64,000 nt of DNA from Protula sp. h YS-2021 (GCA_949752745.1 OX457034.1:4043646-4107645), one strand, 5' to 3'. Positions 19,045-27,677 are shown, numbered from the stretch's first letter. Made by a program: numbers and translations. Notes: generated by a model not told the origin, from the sequence alone.

Positions 19045-19238
19045 CATGGCTGAAAGAGCTATGTTGTTGTTGCCAAGAAGATAAACCAACTATTCCTGTA
19101 AAAATAAGATGTACAAGCGCGTGTTGTGAAGGAGAAATAAAAGACCATGTGAATGAGGATGAGATTTGGCATACTTGGTCGAATGGCGCGCGCTATCGTG
19201 AGGTATATAGGCAACGTCAACGCACCTATACCATTTAG
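19029..19238 (+). CDS. Putative N-myristoylated, Cys-rich membrane protein, 69 aa
   Basis: ATG 19029 overlaps the previous gene by 16 bases. It begins MGKFLTWLKELCCCC: Gly at position 2 followed by an amphipathic helix and four Cys, the layout of myristoylated plus palmitoylated viral membrane proteins. Further Cys (CTSACCEG, 30-37) and a basic C-terminus follow. A partial homologue is at 51191-51290. Lipidation and membrane targeting are inferred from sequence only. Confidence 0.6.
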   Translation: MGKFLTWLKELCCCCQEDKPTIPVKIRCTSACCEGEIKDHVNEDEIWHTWSNGARYREVYRQRQRTYTI

Positions 19239-19246
19239 TTCCCATC

Positions 19247-20005
19247 ATGGAGTCGACAAGCTTTTACATCACTTTGCCTAGCAATGCGAGTATGACCTAT
19301 TATCCCAACAACAAGGCTTCAAATTATCAAATTCGTATGCCTCGAACCATCTATCTGAATGGAAAATATGAAGTGGCTTTAGCTGAAATTCAATATCCAC
19401 ATACATGGACAACGATGAGACATGGCATGGACTACTCTATTCAGTATCGACAAGAACTATTCGATGATCCTATTCTTAGCACTCTCGATATTCCTTATGG
19501 GTACTATAGAACCATACAAGAACTATGTGAGGCAGTCAATGAAGAAGCGACTAATGCTCTGAAACTTACAGAAGCTATTCGGCTAAAGTATGATAAGATT
19601 AGACGACGCGTGTTCCTATTTCTCGATTATGGTTATGAAGTGTCCTTTTCCGCTGGATTAGCTGAGATTTTAGGATTTATCCCAGATCACTGGTATACTG
19701 AAACATGTACAGCTGACCATAAAGCGGATGTGAAACAGGGGTTTTATACACTGTATGTGTATTGTAGCATTTGTGAACCACAAGTTGTTGGTGATTATTA
19801 TGTTCCGTTACTACGTTCTGTTGGCATACAAGGCCATGATGGAGATATTATCATGAAAACGTATGGCGAACCGCATTATGTTCCTGTAAACACATCCAAA
19901 TTTGACATGATAGAAATGAATATTAAGGACGACACAGGCCATAATGTTCCATTTCAAACTGGAAAGGTGATCTGTAAACTTCATTTTCGACCAAAAGCAA
20001 TATGA
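19247..20005 (+). CDS. Minor capsid protein (penton, single jelly-roll), 252 aa
   Basis: Matches Polinton/adintovirus minor capsid proteins. The N-terminus is FYITLPSNASMTYYPNN, with the conserved LAEIQYPHTW segment (~46-55), PYGYYRTIQEL (~83-93), LAEILGFIP (~136-144), and the hallmark C-terminus MNIKDDTGHNVPFQTGKVICKLHF (~224-247; shown as MNIKDDTG and GKVICKLHF). It would occupy capsid vertices. Length fits the family. Its stop overlaps the next ATG. Remnant at 51905-52180. Confidence 0.92.
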   Translation: MESTSFYITLPSNASMTYYPNNKASNYQIRMPRTIYLNGKYEVALAEIQYPHTWTTMRHGMDYSIQYRQELFDDPILSTLDIPYGYYRTIQELCEAVNEEATNALKLTEAIRLKYDKIRRRVFLFLDYGYEVSFSAGLAEILGFIPDHWYTETCTADHKADVKQGFYTLYVYCSICEPQVVGDYYVPLLRSVGIQGHDGDIIMKTYGEPHYVPVNTSKFDMIEMNIKDDTGHNVPFQTGKVICKLHFRPKAI

Positions 20006-20355
20006 AAGCTTATACACACGATCCGTCTGCATATCGCAACCATTTTCTTCGTCAAGTGGGCGGGGAATTACCAGGATTCAAAGGAGCGCGAATCCAATAT
20101 GGCGATGGTATTGGTTCCATACCGGGATCATTGGCTCGCAAAGCTATTCCATTACTTAAGGCTGGGGCTAAGATCGTTGCGCCACATCTTAAGAAGGCTG
20201 CAAAGAATGTCGCGAAAGATGTGACGGGCCGAGTAGCACAGCGTGTGTTTGGTGGTGGTGATGTACATAAAAAGAGAGTGCAACCGACGAAACGTGCCAG
20301 AAGACGAAAAACAGCCAGACGGATAACATCAAAATATCGCAAAGATATCTTTTGA
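20002..20355 (+). CDS. Basic pVI/pX-like virion protein, 117 aa
   Basis: ATG 20002 overlaps the minor capsid stop (ATGA). The N-terminus has a Gly-rich GGELPGFKGARIQYGDGIG segment, the middle an Ala/Lys amphipathic helix (KKAAKNVAKDV), and the C-terminus an Arg/Lys tail (RARRRKTARR). Such proteins between penton and hexon genes are usual in Polintons and adintoviruses and are compared with adenovirus pX/pVI. DNA condensation or membrane activity is inferred. Remnant at 52180-52465. Confidence 0.75.
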   Translation: MKAYTHDPSAYRNHFLRQVGGELPGFKGARIQYGDGIGSIPGSLARKAIPLLKAGAKIVAPHLKKAAKNVAKDVTGRVAQRVFGGGDVHKKRVQPTKRARRRKTARRITSKYRKDIF

Positions 20356-20359
20356 AATC

Positions 20360-21733
20360 ATGTCTCTCATTCATAATCATTCGTGTGAATGTAGTCTTTC
20401 TCCATTGGAATGGTTTCACGTACCACCAACGCAAACTGCTGTAGAGAAAAGTTATAATGTTGACTATCAACCACTTACAAGCATTAGAGAAGGCGCTCCA
20501 ATAGAATTCTACATTCCTGCGAGTACAGAAGAATATCTAGATTTAAAGAACAGCAAACTTCATATTGTATGTCGCATTCTAAAGGCTGATGGAACAGAGT
20601 GTGGCGCAGATGATAATGTCTCTTGCATCAATGATGTGTTTAATGGGTTATGGTCTAATATTGAATTGTTTCTGAATGATCGTTTGGTTTCGCATAGCAA
20701 CAATACTCATGGTTATACCAGCATTATCTCTCATCTCATCCATGATTCGGAAGAAAGTCTACATTCTGAGCGCTCTATGCGTCTCATGTACAAGGATACT
20801 GCTGGGTCAATGAATAGTCATGAGGTGAAAAGACCTAATCATGAACAATATGTATCCGGGTTTCATGTCAATGCTGACGGCGGTGACTTGGGTGAGCAAG
20901 GCAGTAATGGTTTACATCATCGTTATTTGCATACACGTCTTAGCCGTGATGTTATGCTTACTGGTGGTTTAAGGATAGATTTGTTTGAGCAGGATCGTTA
21001 TCTTCCGAATGGCATCAGTTTGAAGTTGCGTTTCCATAGACAAAAAGATGACTATGTATTGATGGCTGCAAATAATACCTATAAGGTAGAAGTGAAAGAG
21101 GCATTTTTAACCATTCGCAAAGTGAGGGTGAGTCCAGGTATTCAGTTAGGACATACAGATGCATTGATGAAAAGTCCTGCCAAGATCATCATCACTAGAA
21201 AAGAATGTAAAGTCTTGGCTATTCCAGCAGGATTTCAGTCTTTTGTGAAAGATAACATCTTTTTGGGTCAATTACCAAATCGTATTGTCATTGGTCTGGT
21301 TCATAATGAAGCTTTTGGTGGATCAGTATTGAGGAATCCATACAATTTTGATCATTTTAATCTGGACTATATGCAACTGTACACGGATGGTGAACCAGTT
21401 CTATCCAAACCTCTCAAGCTTGACATTACACAGAACAAATACCTGAACGCTTTTGAAACGCTTTACAAATCGTTTGATCGGTTGAATGGTGAGAAAAGTT
21501 CCATTATAAAACGGGAAGATTGGCCTAGAGGTTATGCTTTATTTTCGTTTGACTTAACTCCGGATTATGATGGCGATGATCATTTCCCCCTGATCAAGCA
21601 TGGGAATTTGCGGCTAGAAATGAACTTTGCTACGGCTTTGCAACCTACCATCAATGTCATTGTCTATGCTGAATTTGATAACATTATTGAGATCAGTGCC
21701 AATCGCAGCATCCAATTCGACTACCAGTCATGA
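20360..21733 (+). CDS. Major capsid protein (double jelly-roll, hexon-like), 457 aa
   Basis: Full-length Polinton MCP. The N-terminal sheet region starts WFHVPPTQTAVEKSYNVDY. Conserved blocks include PIEFYIP (~50-56), NGLWSNIELFLND (~99-111) with HGYTSIISHLI following, the central LRFHRQKDDYVLM, IRKVRVSPGI, the second-barrel PNRIVIGLVHNEAF, and the C-terminal GNLRLEMNFATALQ and VIVYAEFDN. It forms the capsid shell with the protein at 19247. The stop overlaps the protease ATG. The 3' two thirds survive in the second copy (52466-53112). Confidence 0.94.
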   Translation: MSLIHNHSCECSLSPLEWFHVPPTQTAVEKSYNVDYQPLTSIREGAPIEFYIPASTEEYLDLKNSKLHIVCRILKADGTECGADDNVSCINDVFNGLWSNIELFLNDRLVSHSNNTHGYTSIISHLIHDSEESLHSERSMRLMYKDTAGSMNSHEVKRPNHEQYVSGFHVNADGGDLGEQGSNGLHHRYLHTRLSRDVMLTGGLRIDLFEQDRYLPNGISLKLRFHRQKDDYVLMAANNTYKVEVKEAFLTIRKVRVSPGIQLGHTDALMKSPAKIIITRKECKVLAIPAGFQSFVKDNIFLGQLPNRIVIGLVHNEAFGGSVLRNPYNFDHFNLDYMQLYTDGEPVLSKPLKLDITQNKYLNAFETLYKSFDRLNGEKSSIIKREDWPRGYALFSFDLTPDYDGDDHFPLIKHGNLRLEMNFATALQPTINVIVYAEFDNIIEISANRSIQFDYQS

Positions 21734-22167
21734 ACACAAAGCAGATTGATGCCATATTGAGTCATGATGTCATGACCAAAGACTTGTTTCAAGGCGTGTT
21801 TGCCATGGACCAGTTACCGTCTTTACAACGCGGCGCCTATGTGATCAACACAGACGATCAAGATGAACCAGGAGAACATTGGGTGGCAGTGTATTATGAT
21901 AAAGACCCTGTGGAATATTTTGACTCTTATGGACTGTTCCCTCTCGATGATCGTTTAGATATGTTTTTAAGAAAGGACTATATGTATAATTCTATCTCAT
22001 TACAAACGCCAATATCATCGTCATGTGGTTTTTATTGTGTATATTATATATTACATAGAGCTCGAGGTCAGAGTATGTTTGATATTGTGAATATATTAAA
22101 AAGAAAGGATGGTGATTTTATTGTAAAGGATTTTGTATATAGACATTATAAACCATTGTTTTATTAA
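21730..22167 (+). CDS. Adenain-type cysteine protease (virion maturation), 145 aa
   Basis: Catalytic triad visible: His50 in GEHWVAVYYD, Asp65 in EYFDSYG, Cys99 in SSSCGFYCVYY, with Gln92 upstream as the oxyanion candidate. Length and order match Polinton PRO, a ULP1-fold protease that would process capsid-associated proteins. Start ATG 21730 overlaps the MCP stop (ATGA). Last gene of the rightward block. In the second Polinton it is split by an insertion (53463-54003). Confidence 0.94.
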   Translation: MNTKQIDAILSHDVMTKDLFQGVFAMDQLPSLQRGAYVINTDDQDEPGEHWVAVYYDKDPVEYFDSYGLFPLDDRLDMFLRKDYMYNSISLQTPISSSCGFYCVYYILHRARGQSMFDIVNILKRKDGDFIVKDFVYRHYKPLFY

Positions 22168-22496
22168 TGTTGTTGTTGTTGTTATATTAGTTAAGTTGTA
22201 GTTAAGTTGTTGTTATATTAGTTAAGTTGTTGTTATATTAGTTAAGTTGTTGTTGTTAAATAAAACAAACCAAGTTTTCAAACAACTGTCTTGTTTATTG
22301 TGTTCTATTTCCAAAGTTTACAAACACTATTTACAAACTCTTAACTACAAACGCTATTTACACTATTTACAAATTCTTAACTACAAATTCTATTTACACT
22401 ATTTACAAACTTTTATTTACACTATTTACACTATTTACAAAATTCTTAACTACAAACTCTTAACTACAAAGTCTATTTACACTATTTACAAACTTT
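22168..22496. terminator. Convergent spacer with poly(A) signals
   Basis: GTTGTTATATTAGTTAA repeats (22168-22258) precede AATAAA at 22259-22264 on the plus strand. CTATTTACACTATTTACAAA repeats follow to 22496. On the minus strand an AATAAA overlaps the stop of the 22871 gene at about 22496-22501. The plus- and minus-strand transcription units end here, tail to tail. Confidence 0.7.
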
Positions 22497-22871
22497 TTAT
22501 TTACAAACACATTCATTTTTCAATACATTCATCAATGAATACCATTCATTAGAATCTAAATTGATATAGGTATCATAGACATTACATCCATGTTTGTAAA
22601 TGCTATGAAAGCTCACATAACACACATCACCAAACTTTATCACTTTCACAGTTTCATGTTCAGACAGTTTCAGTTCATATCCTTCTTCTAAGTCAATGTC
22701 CATCACACGCATAGGTTGTGTCAGCTCAATGGATTTGGTGCCCCGTGTAAGCCATATTTCTGTTTCTTTGAATTCAAGCGTTAGGTTCTTTCCAATCCAA
22801 TGCTTGTAACAACGCGTTCCATTCCACTGTGTTGAGGGTGATGTAGTCATAGTTTTCTGTAAGCTCGTCAT
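22497..22871 (-). CDS. PC4-like paralogue A, 124 aa
   Basis: Shares the pattern of its neighbours: a polar N-terminus, short strands (LELKLSEHETVKVIKF-like, YVSFHSIY), then an acidic-aromatic closing helix NLDSNEWYSLMNVL. The start at 22871 overlaps gene B by 98 bases; an internal Met eight codons in is also possible. The canonical PC4 gene lies two genes upstream. I infer a diverged single-strand DNA-binding fold from the shared [V]xF...LxxxEWxxLL pattern. A remnant is at 54487-54714. Confidence 0.65.
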   Translation of the reverse strand: MTSLQKTMTTSPSTQWNGTRCYKHWIGKNLTLEFKETEIWLTRGTKSIELTQPMRVMDIDLEEGYELKLSEHETVKVIKFGDVCYVSFHSIYKHGCNVYDTYINLDSNEWYSLMNVLKNECVCK

Positions 22872-23118
22872 ATTGGCGAAATTGTATAAACACGTCTAAG
22901 CAGTTCTCAGTCACACGCACTTCTAATTCATTTGAGACTGTCAGGAGAAAGCCAGGTATCCTGAACTTCTCTAGATGGTCTTTCAACACGGATTGGTCAT
23001 CAAGCGATAGGACGAGATACTGTCCAAAATGTCTTAGCACAATGTCATCACATAAGTTTCTCATGTATGAGAATCCATATGTCATGGGTTCATAATCCAA
23101 CACATAGCCGTCTTCCAT
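22774..23118 (-). CDS. PC4-like paralogue B, 114 aa
   Basis: ATG 23118, six bases after gene C ends on the minus strand. It contains HFGQYLVLSLDDQ, PGFLLTVSNELEVRV, DVFIQFRQYDELTE and the closing TLNTVEWNALLQAL helix. The C-terminal layout matches genes A and C and the left-arm 14155 protein. Function by analogy only. A homologue at 54716-55110 in the second Polinton keeps IQFQQYDELTKCYDFITL. Confidence 0.65.
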   Translation of the reverse strand: MEDGYVLDYEPMTYGFSYMRNLCDDIVLRHFGQYLVLSLDDQSVLKDHLEKFRIPGFLLTVSNELEVRVTENCLDVFIQFRQYDELTENYDYITLNTVEWNALLQALDWKEPNA

Positions 23119-23123
23119 CTTTC

Positions 23124-23498
23124 TTATACTCGGATGATGTCGAACAGCGGATGTTGTATCGCTTCTAGGAATCGTAGGATTGCGCGCCAGTTCTTGATAT
23201 CAAAGAAGATCAACTGTGCATAGGGTGTATCTGGCACAACTCCCTTATAATCCTTTGGATAATCCTGTAAAAGATTTCTACAGAATGTCACACGTATCTT
23301 AGAATCATATTCAGCCACCGTCACTTCCAGTTTATTTTCAAGTCTGCGTTTAAACCCAGCTTCAAGCGGTATGTTTTTAAAGTCTTTCCACACTTCAGGT
23401 TTAAACCGATAAGCAGAACATCTCCGAGAACCCATCATCACTTCATTCCTCTCATTAACTTTAAGGTAAACACCATCGTCCAACATGAGTGCATTCAT
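23124..23498 (-). CDS. PC4-like paralogue C, 124 aa
   Basis: ATG 23498, 13 bases after the PC4 stop. N-terminal strands (GVYLKVNERNEVMMG, SRRCSAYRFKPEVW) resemble the left-arm gene's GERWCAYSPSLW segment. KLEVTVAEYDSKIRVTF and a closing DIKNWRAILRFLEAI helix follow. No homologue is seen in the second Polinton, where genes B and PC4 are adjacent, so this paralogue was gained or lost between lineages. Confidence 0.65.
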   Translation of the reverse strand: MNALMLDDGVYLKVNERNEVMMGSRRCSAYRFKPEVWKDFKNIPLEAGFKRRLENKLEVTVAEYDSKIRVTFCRNLLQDYPKDYKGVVPDTPYAQLIFFDIKNWRAILRFLEAIQHPLFDIIRV

Positions 23499-23511
23499 GA
23501 TTGTTACCTTG

Positions 23512-23868
23512 TTATGACTTGTCGTCTTGTCTGCGAAGCCTTTTATCTACTTCTTTCACCTGCTTCTTCAGCATTTTCCATTCAGGTATTGTCAGCAAAA
23601 TTCCCTTTTTCGTTGGACGGTTTTTTCCAGTCCCCTCATCTCTGAGGTATTTGCGAATGTTTATCACACCTTCATTACTTTGTTTCATAATCTTGATATA
23701 CTTCCCATTGCCTAGAGAAAGCATTCCATCCCACGACTGTGGTGTTGGTGCCGTCGCCGTCGCCGTCTCCACTTTTAATTTCTTGATGGTAGTGTCAGGA
23801 TGTTTCACATTCATGTCTTTCACCGTATCAGCAAGAGTATCCATATCCGTTGTTGCAGATCTTTTCAT
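23512..23868 (-). CDS. PC4 / transcription coactivator p15 domain protein, 118 aa
   Basis: Residues ~50-110 match the PC4 single-strand DNA-binding domain: MLSLGNGKYIKIMK, GVINIRKYLRD, RPTKKGILLTIPEW, KMLKKQ. The N-terminal ~45 residues are Thr/Ala-rich and disordered-looking. PC4 proteins bind ssDNA and act in transcription and replication; next to PolB a replication role is likely. The TATA box (23924-23930 on minus) overlaps the PolB stop. A homologue with a longer Lys/Pro-rich N-terminus is at 55110-55639. Confidence 0.85.
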   Translation of the reverse strand: MKRSATTDMDTLADTVKDMNVKHPDTTIKKLKVETATATAPTPQSWDGMLSLGNGKYIKIMKQSNEGVINIRKYLRDEGTGKNRPTKKGILLTIPEWKMLKKQVKEVDKRLRRQDDKS

Positions 23869-23923
23869 GTTGACGCTTCAGTGTTCACACCTCAACTGAC
23901 TCTAAAGTTGAAGTGTCTCCCCC

Positions 23924-23930
23924 TTATATA
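23924..23930 (-). promoter_or_regulatory. TATA box overlapping the PolB stop codon
   Basis: TATATAA on the minus strand; its last three bases (23924-23926) are the PolB TAA stop. The PC4 ATG at 23868 is 56 bases downstream. It uses the same arrangement as 14070-14076. Confidence 0.7.
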
Positions 23931-26900
23931 CTGTAATGCCCATGCGCCAAAGTGGAATAGCCATCACTCATCACATATCGCTTGTCATCAAAGGGAGAGA
24001 GAGCCACTTTCCTCAACTTCTCCGAGAAAATCTGGTGGTCATGACTTCGTATGATGTGCCCTGTGGTCATCGTTTGCGTTTGGTTGAACAAACTGTCTCT
24101 ATACTGTTGATGTTTCATCCGTCTTTGACACGCGCGAGTGATGCCTTTGGCCGTACGTTTTTCTTTCCCACCATACATCATACTATACATTTTCGGTCGA
24201 AGTCCAACAAACTCTTCAATGGGAATGCCCGCCGTCTCATCTTTCATTTTCCCAAGCACTTTCTTGTTCACGTTGGAATGTAGGAAATGATCTGGCGGAT
24301 AGTCACTTGTGTCGAACAAGTCGGCATCTTCCTGCATGTCTTTGTAGATATCGTCCGTTTCTATGTCATAACATAGACTGTCGGTGTCGCTGAACAACAG
24401 CTTGGCGTCGGGATACTTGGTCATGATGTAGTTGTAATGAAAGTGGAACATGAGCACCTTGCTGAGGTCGAGAATGGTGAAACCAACTTGAATGGGTTTA
24501 TCCAGAAGCAGATCCACTTTGCGCAAATGTACCGCGGTCAAATCTTCGTTGAAAATTCTAAATTTGTGGAAGGAAGGTTTGGCCACAAGTTTCTTAAACC
24601 GCTTTTCCTGGTGAACAAGTTCCACATTGATGCGTTTTCTTACATTTTCCATGGTTTTGCCAAACACAGAGTTGTTCATCAGTTTGAAAAAGTCTTTCTC
24701 AAACGGGTTCTTGGCCAACTTTCTCTTTTCCGTGTTCAAGGAGATGTATTTTGCCAACCATTTGCTCTGTGCAAACATGATGGCACGATGCACCTTCGTG
24801 ACTTTCAATCCCAGTGAGACATATTGCTGTAAATTTCTATAATGAAGCACATATTTCTTCTTGTCGCACAAGTTGGGAATGAGCTTTTCACTAGGTTTAC
24901 ATTTCATGTTTAGATCTTTCCGCAGCTTCTGACTATGTTTTGACAATTCTCCCACTTTGACACATTTCCGTTCTGGAGCCACTGGGTAGTGATTATGACG
25001 ATCATGAATTGAATATGGGTATTCCAAATCCACTTCTAAAATGTATCCAATCTCGTCATCTTCATCCACAGCCATAAAGTCAATGGATTCTGGCTCGCTC
25101 ACCCACATAAATCCACTTTGTGGCATGCTTTGTGACATGGCCCAGCCATACAAGTTGTTTGCATCCAGGTACGTCAAGTAGTTGGTGGGTTTCCTGGGAT
25201 TGTAATCTGGTACGTAGGGGTTATTTGCTTTCGCATACTTGTGTGTGATGACAGATATTCCTCCACGTAGACCTTGTTCAACCATTTGATACATGTCAAT
25301 GTCGTTGATCAATTCCAATTTCACCTTTGTCGCTTTTAACATGGCATCCCACGACAGTCCTGGCGCTGTATAGTAGTGAGCAGGATCTAATTCATACGTG
25401 TTGAGACATACGTGACGAAAGTTTTCAAACACGTCAGCCAGCAGCAACACATCTGATTTCAGGTATAGGTCATGGTATTCGCCAAATGTAGTACAGTGGA
25501 ATGTTTCCCACACCTTCTGCGCATGCGCATAATCTTCATCGCTAATGTCTTCTTCACTGAGCAGACTGTAAAACTTGTCCTTGGACGGCAGTTGTGTTTC
25601 AGCAAACTTGGATGGCTCATCCACGTAATCGTAGGGGTACACTCCCTTTCTCAACAGTAACTCTTGTTGGTCACTATCGTGAATGTGTGACGTCATGTGA
25701 TAAAAGTTGTCTTTCCCTTCTGCTGCCAGGTTGGAGACCAACTTCTGTAGAGAAGTACTCATGAACTGATAACTGTCCGTAAATTTCAGATTGCTCATGG
25801 TGAATGCAATATATTTCTCAACGGTGTTGGGAATGACTGTAATGGTTTCGTTTTTGAATTTTCCAATTTCTTCCATGATCAAATGGCTGTCATAGCCTCG
25901 TAAATTGTGGAAAAACACAGGAATGATGAAAGAATCTTCAACATCCTGCTTATCCTTTCGAAATCGAAATTGTAAATTGCATTCATTATGTGCAGCTCCG
26001 CGGTATTTGCCATTGATATGGTCATGATCTCTCACACGATCTGCTCCTAGAGGCTCATGACAAATGTAGCAATCTGTGGCGTTCTTATAATCCTCTTCAT
26101 CTTCATGAGTCATCACCATTTTCTTTTTCTGTTGTAAACCATGCACAATACGATCACGCTCATTCACCATATGGTCTAAAAAGACTTTCACAGCATTATC
26201 TCCTCGATACAGGACTGGCGCACGTGTATCATACTGGCTGACAACCACATAGGCAAAGCTGTTTGGACGATGATGCTGATACTTGTCTCCTTCATGCTTT
26301 TTCGTGAAGCATTCAAAGTCTGCATAAATGACAAACGGCGCTCGCTGTTGTTTGGCTACATTCTTGAACTTGATAAAAGGTTCCTTGGGGAATGATAAAC
26401 GTTGTGCTCCGTGCTTGCCACACACTTCACGATGCTTGTCTAACAGATCTTGTCGTATAAACCCGTGAAGACAGTTGAAACAATAAAACATTGCTCCATT
26501 ATATTTGGTACGATAAGCCATCAGTCTGCTGAAATTCTTGATGAGGCAGTAATGTCTTGTCTTGTCATTGCTAATCAAAAGCAAGTTGATTTCTCTGGCG
26601 CTGGTGTTTCGACTGAGTTGTATGGGAACAACGACATCATGTTCATATCCAAACACGTTAATGGACACATCATTCTCCTTTTCAAACTTTGGAATGTCTG
26701 TAATCGGTGTGGGAAATGTCATGCCTTCCACCTTCAATTCGTTCTCAAATGCTTTGTATTGATGTACACGCTCTGGGTTTACATTTGTTGAAGGGTGAAG
26801 GTGAGCCAATACAGACCATAAGAAACATTTGTTGTCTTTATTCTGAATGTTTAACACACCTCCTGTATTCTTTACTTTCTTCGGTAGTGGGATAAAACTG

Positions 26901-27055
26901 CTTGCTTCCAGTGGCGCTGACGTAGCTGTATGCACTTCAATGAATAATATGTTATCCAACACCCAGCCAGAGCCTTGTCGCTCATGTTCATCAAACCTGG
27001 TAAACAATTCTTTATAGGCTTCTGGCAAGTCCTTCTCAATATCTGTTGGATGCAT
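23924..27055 (-). CDS. Protein-primed family B DNA polymerase, 1043 aa
   Basis: Replicates the element from its TIR ends. Visible motifs: zinc-finger-like CFNCLHGF...H (~192-213), ExoI YADFECF (D246, E248), an HNH/EndoVII-like CYICHEPLG plus RVRDHDHINGKYRGAAHNEC insert (~329-359; given in parts), ExoII FHNLRGYDSH (~382-391), ExoIII YLKSDVLLLAD (~531-541), motif A YLDANNLYG (D631), motif B KLMNNSVFGK (~791-800), and motif C FSDTDSLC (DTDS 890-893). All catalytic residues are present. The normal N-terminal part lies in another frame at 27064-27609. A decayed copy is at 55715-58335. Confidence 0.95.
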   Translation of the reverse strand: MHPTDIEKDLPEAYKELFTRFDEHERQGSGWVLDNILFIEVHTATSAPLEASSFIPLPKKVKNTGGVLNIQNKDNKCFLWSVLAHLHPSTNVNPERVHQYKAFENELKVEGMTFPTPITDIPKFEKENDVSINVFGYEHDVVVPIQLSRNTSAREINLLLISNDKTRHYCLIKNFSRLMAYRTKYNGAMFYCFNCLHGFIRQDLLDKHREVCGKHGAQRLSFPKEPFIKFKNVAKQQRAPFVIYADFECFTKKHEGDKYQHHRPNSFAYVVVSQYDTRAPVLYRGDNAVKVFLDHMVNERDRIVHGLQQKKKMVMTHEDEEDYKNATDCYICHEPLGADRVRDHDHINGKYRGAAHNECNLQFRFRKDKQDVEDSFIIPVFFHNLRGYDSHLIMEEIGKFKNETITVIPNTVEKYIAFTMSNLKFTDSYQFMSTSLQKLVSNLAAEGKDNFYHMTSHIHDSDQQELLLRKGVYPYDYVDEPSKFAETQLPSKDKFYSLLSEEDISDEDYAHAQKVWETFHCTTFGEYHDLYLKSDVLLLADVFENFRHVCLNTYELDPAHYYTAPGLSWDAMLKATKVKLELINDIDMYQMVEQGLRGGISVITHKYAKANNPYVPDYNPRKPTNYLTYLDANNLYGWAMSQSMPQSGFMWVSEPESIDFMAVDEDDEIGYILEVDLEYPYSIHDRHNHYPVAPERKCVKVGELSKHSQKLRKDLNMKCKPSEKLIPNLCDKKKYVLHYRNLQQYVSLGLKVTKVHRAIMFAQSKWLAKYISLNTEKRKLAKNPFEKDFFKLMNNSVFGKTMENVRKRINVELVHQEKRFKKLVAKPSFHKFRIFNEDLTAVHLRKVDLLLDKPIQVGFTILDLSKVLMFHFHYNYIMTKYPDAKLLFSDTDSLCYDIETDDIYKDMQEDADLFDTSDYPPDHFLHSNVNKKVLGKMKDETAGIPIEEFVGLRPKMYSMMYGGKEKRTAKGITRACQRRMKHQQYRDSLFNQTQTMTTGHIIRSHDHQIFSEKLRKVALSPFDDKRYVMSDGYSTLAHGHYSI

Positions 27056-27063
27056 ACGTTGGA

Positions 27064-27609
27064 CTACTGATGACTACTGATGAAGGCATTATCCACCTGT
27101 TCTACCATCACGCCTTCAACATTTGGTGTCATTTTCTTGAAACGTGCATGTACCACAATGTACCATTTCATGCCACGGTTTAACGTCTCCAGCAAATGTC
27201 TCTTAATCCGGTTCTCTTGTTGTCGCATTTCAAGTAGCAAATCCGATCCATCTTCAGGCTCAAACCGTCTTTCCTGTGCGTTTTCACCAAGACTCACTCT
27301 TCTGCCTCTACCTACTTGTCCTGTCTCTTTCTTTCTTTGTTCTTCATGAGACGCATTTTCCATCTCAGCTGGTATGCATGCATGTGCATCATAAGTATCC
27401 ATAGATGGAAATATTTTAATGCATTCACAGCAGAGGAACGGATCAGGTCTGATAACACCATCTTGTACCGTCTTTCGTCTCTTGGCTTCAATCTGCTCAA
27501 CAAGCTCTTCACGAGCACGTTTCAACCTAGCTGGTTTGCATGTATGTGTCACGAACACTTCCAGAGATGGAAATGTCACATCGCATTCATGACAGTAGAC
27601 TGTTGCCAT
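27064..27609 (-). CDS. PolB N-terminal part with two C2H2-type fingers, 181 aa, frame-broken from PolB
   Basis: ATG 27609 lies 62 bases below a TATA box. Two finger-like motifs, CHECDVTF...H..C (6-24) and CCECIKIF...H.C (60-78), precede a basic linker (GRGRRVSLGENAQ) and then LNRGMKWYIVVHARF (~143-157), which in family members belongs to the start of the PolB chain. The frame stops at 27064, nine bases before the PolB ATG, in a different frame. A 10-bp tandem repeat CATCAGTAGT marks the junction, but its presence or absence alone does not align the frames. It is either a disabling mutation or a separate protein in this lineage. Confidence 0.7.
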   Translation of the reverse strand: MATVYCHECDVTFPSLEVFVTHTCKPARLKRAREELVEQIEAKRRKTVQDGVIRPDPFLCCECIKIFPSMDTYDAHACIPAEMENASHEEQRKKETGQVGRGRRVSLGENAQERRFEPEDGSDLLLEMRQQENRIKRHLLETLNRGMKWYIVVHARFKKMTPNVEGVMVEQVDNAFISSHQ

Positions 27610-27670
27610 CGTTGTTGCTGTTGCTGTTGCTAGAACTGAAATGAAGTAAAATTATACGTTTCACTCTTCC

Positions 27671-27677
27671 TTTTATA
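27671..27677 (-). promoter_or_regulatory. TATA box for the PolB-side genes
   Basis: TATAAAA (minus), in GGTATAAAAGGAAG, close to the left-arm GGTATAAAAGGGAG at 14069. The first ATG is at 27609. Confidence 0.6.

Noticed and set aside
18729..19089. Two minus-strand ORFs of 84 and 112 aa
   Set aside because: They are antisense shadows of the 18703-19044 coding frame, which is conserved in the second element.
23501..23899. 132-aa plus-strand ORF
   Set aside because: Antisense to the PC4 gene; the hydrophobic character comes from the complement of its lysine-rich codons.
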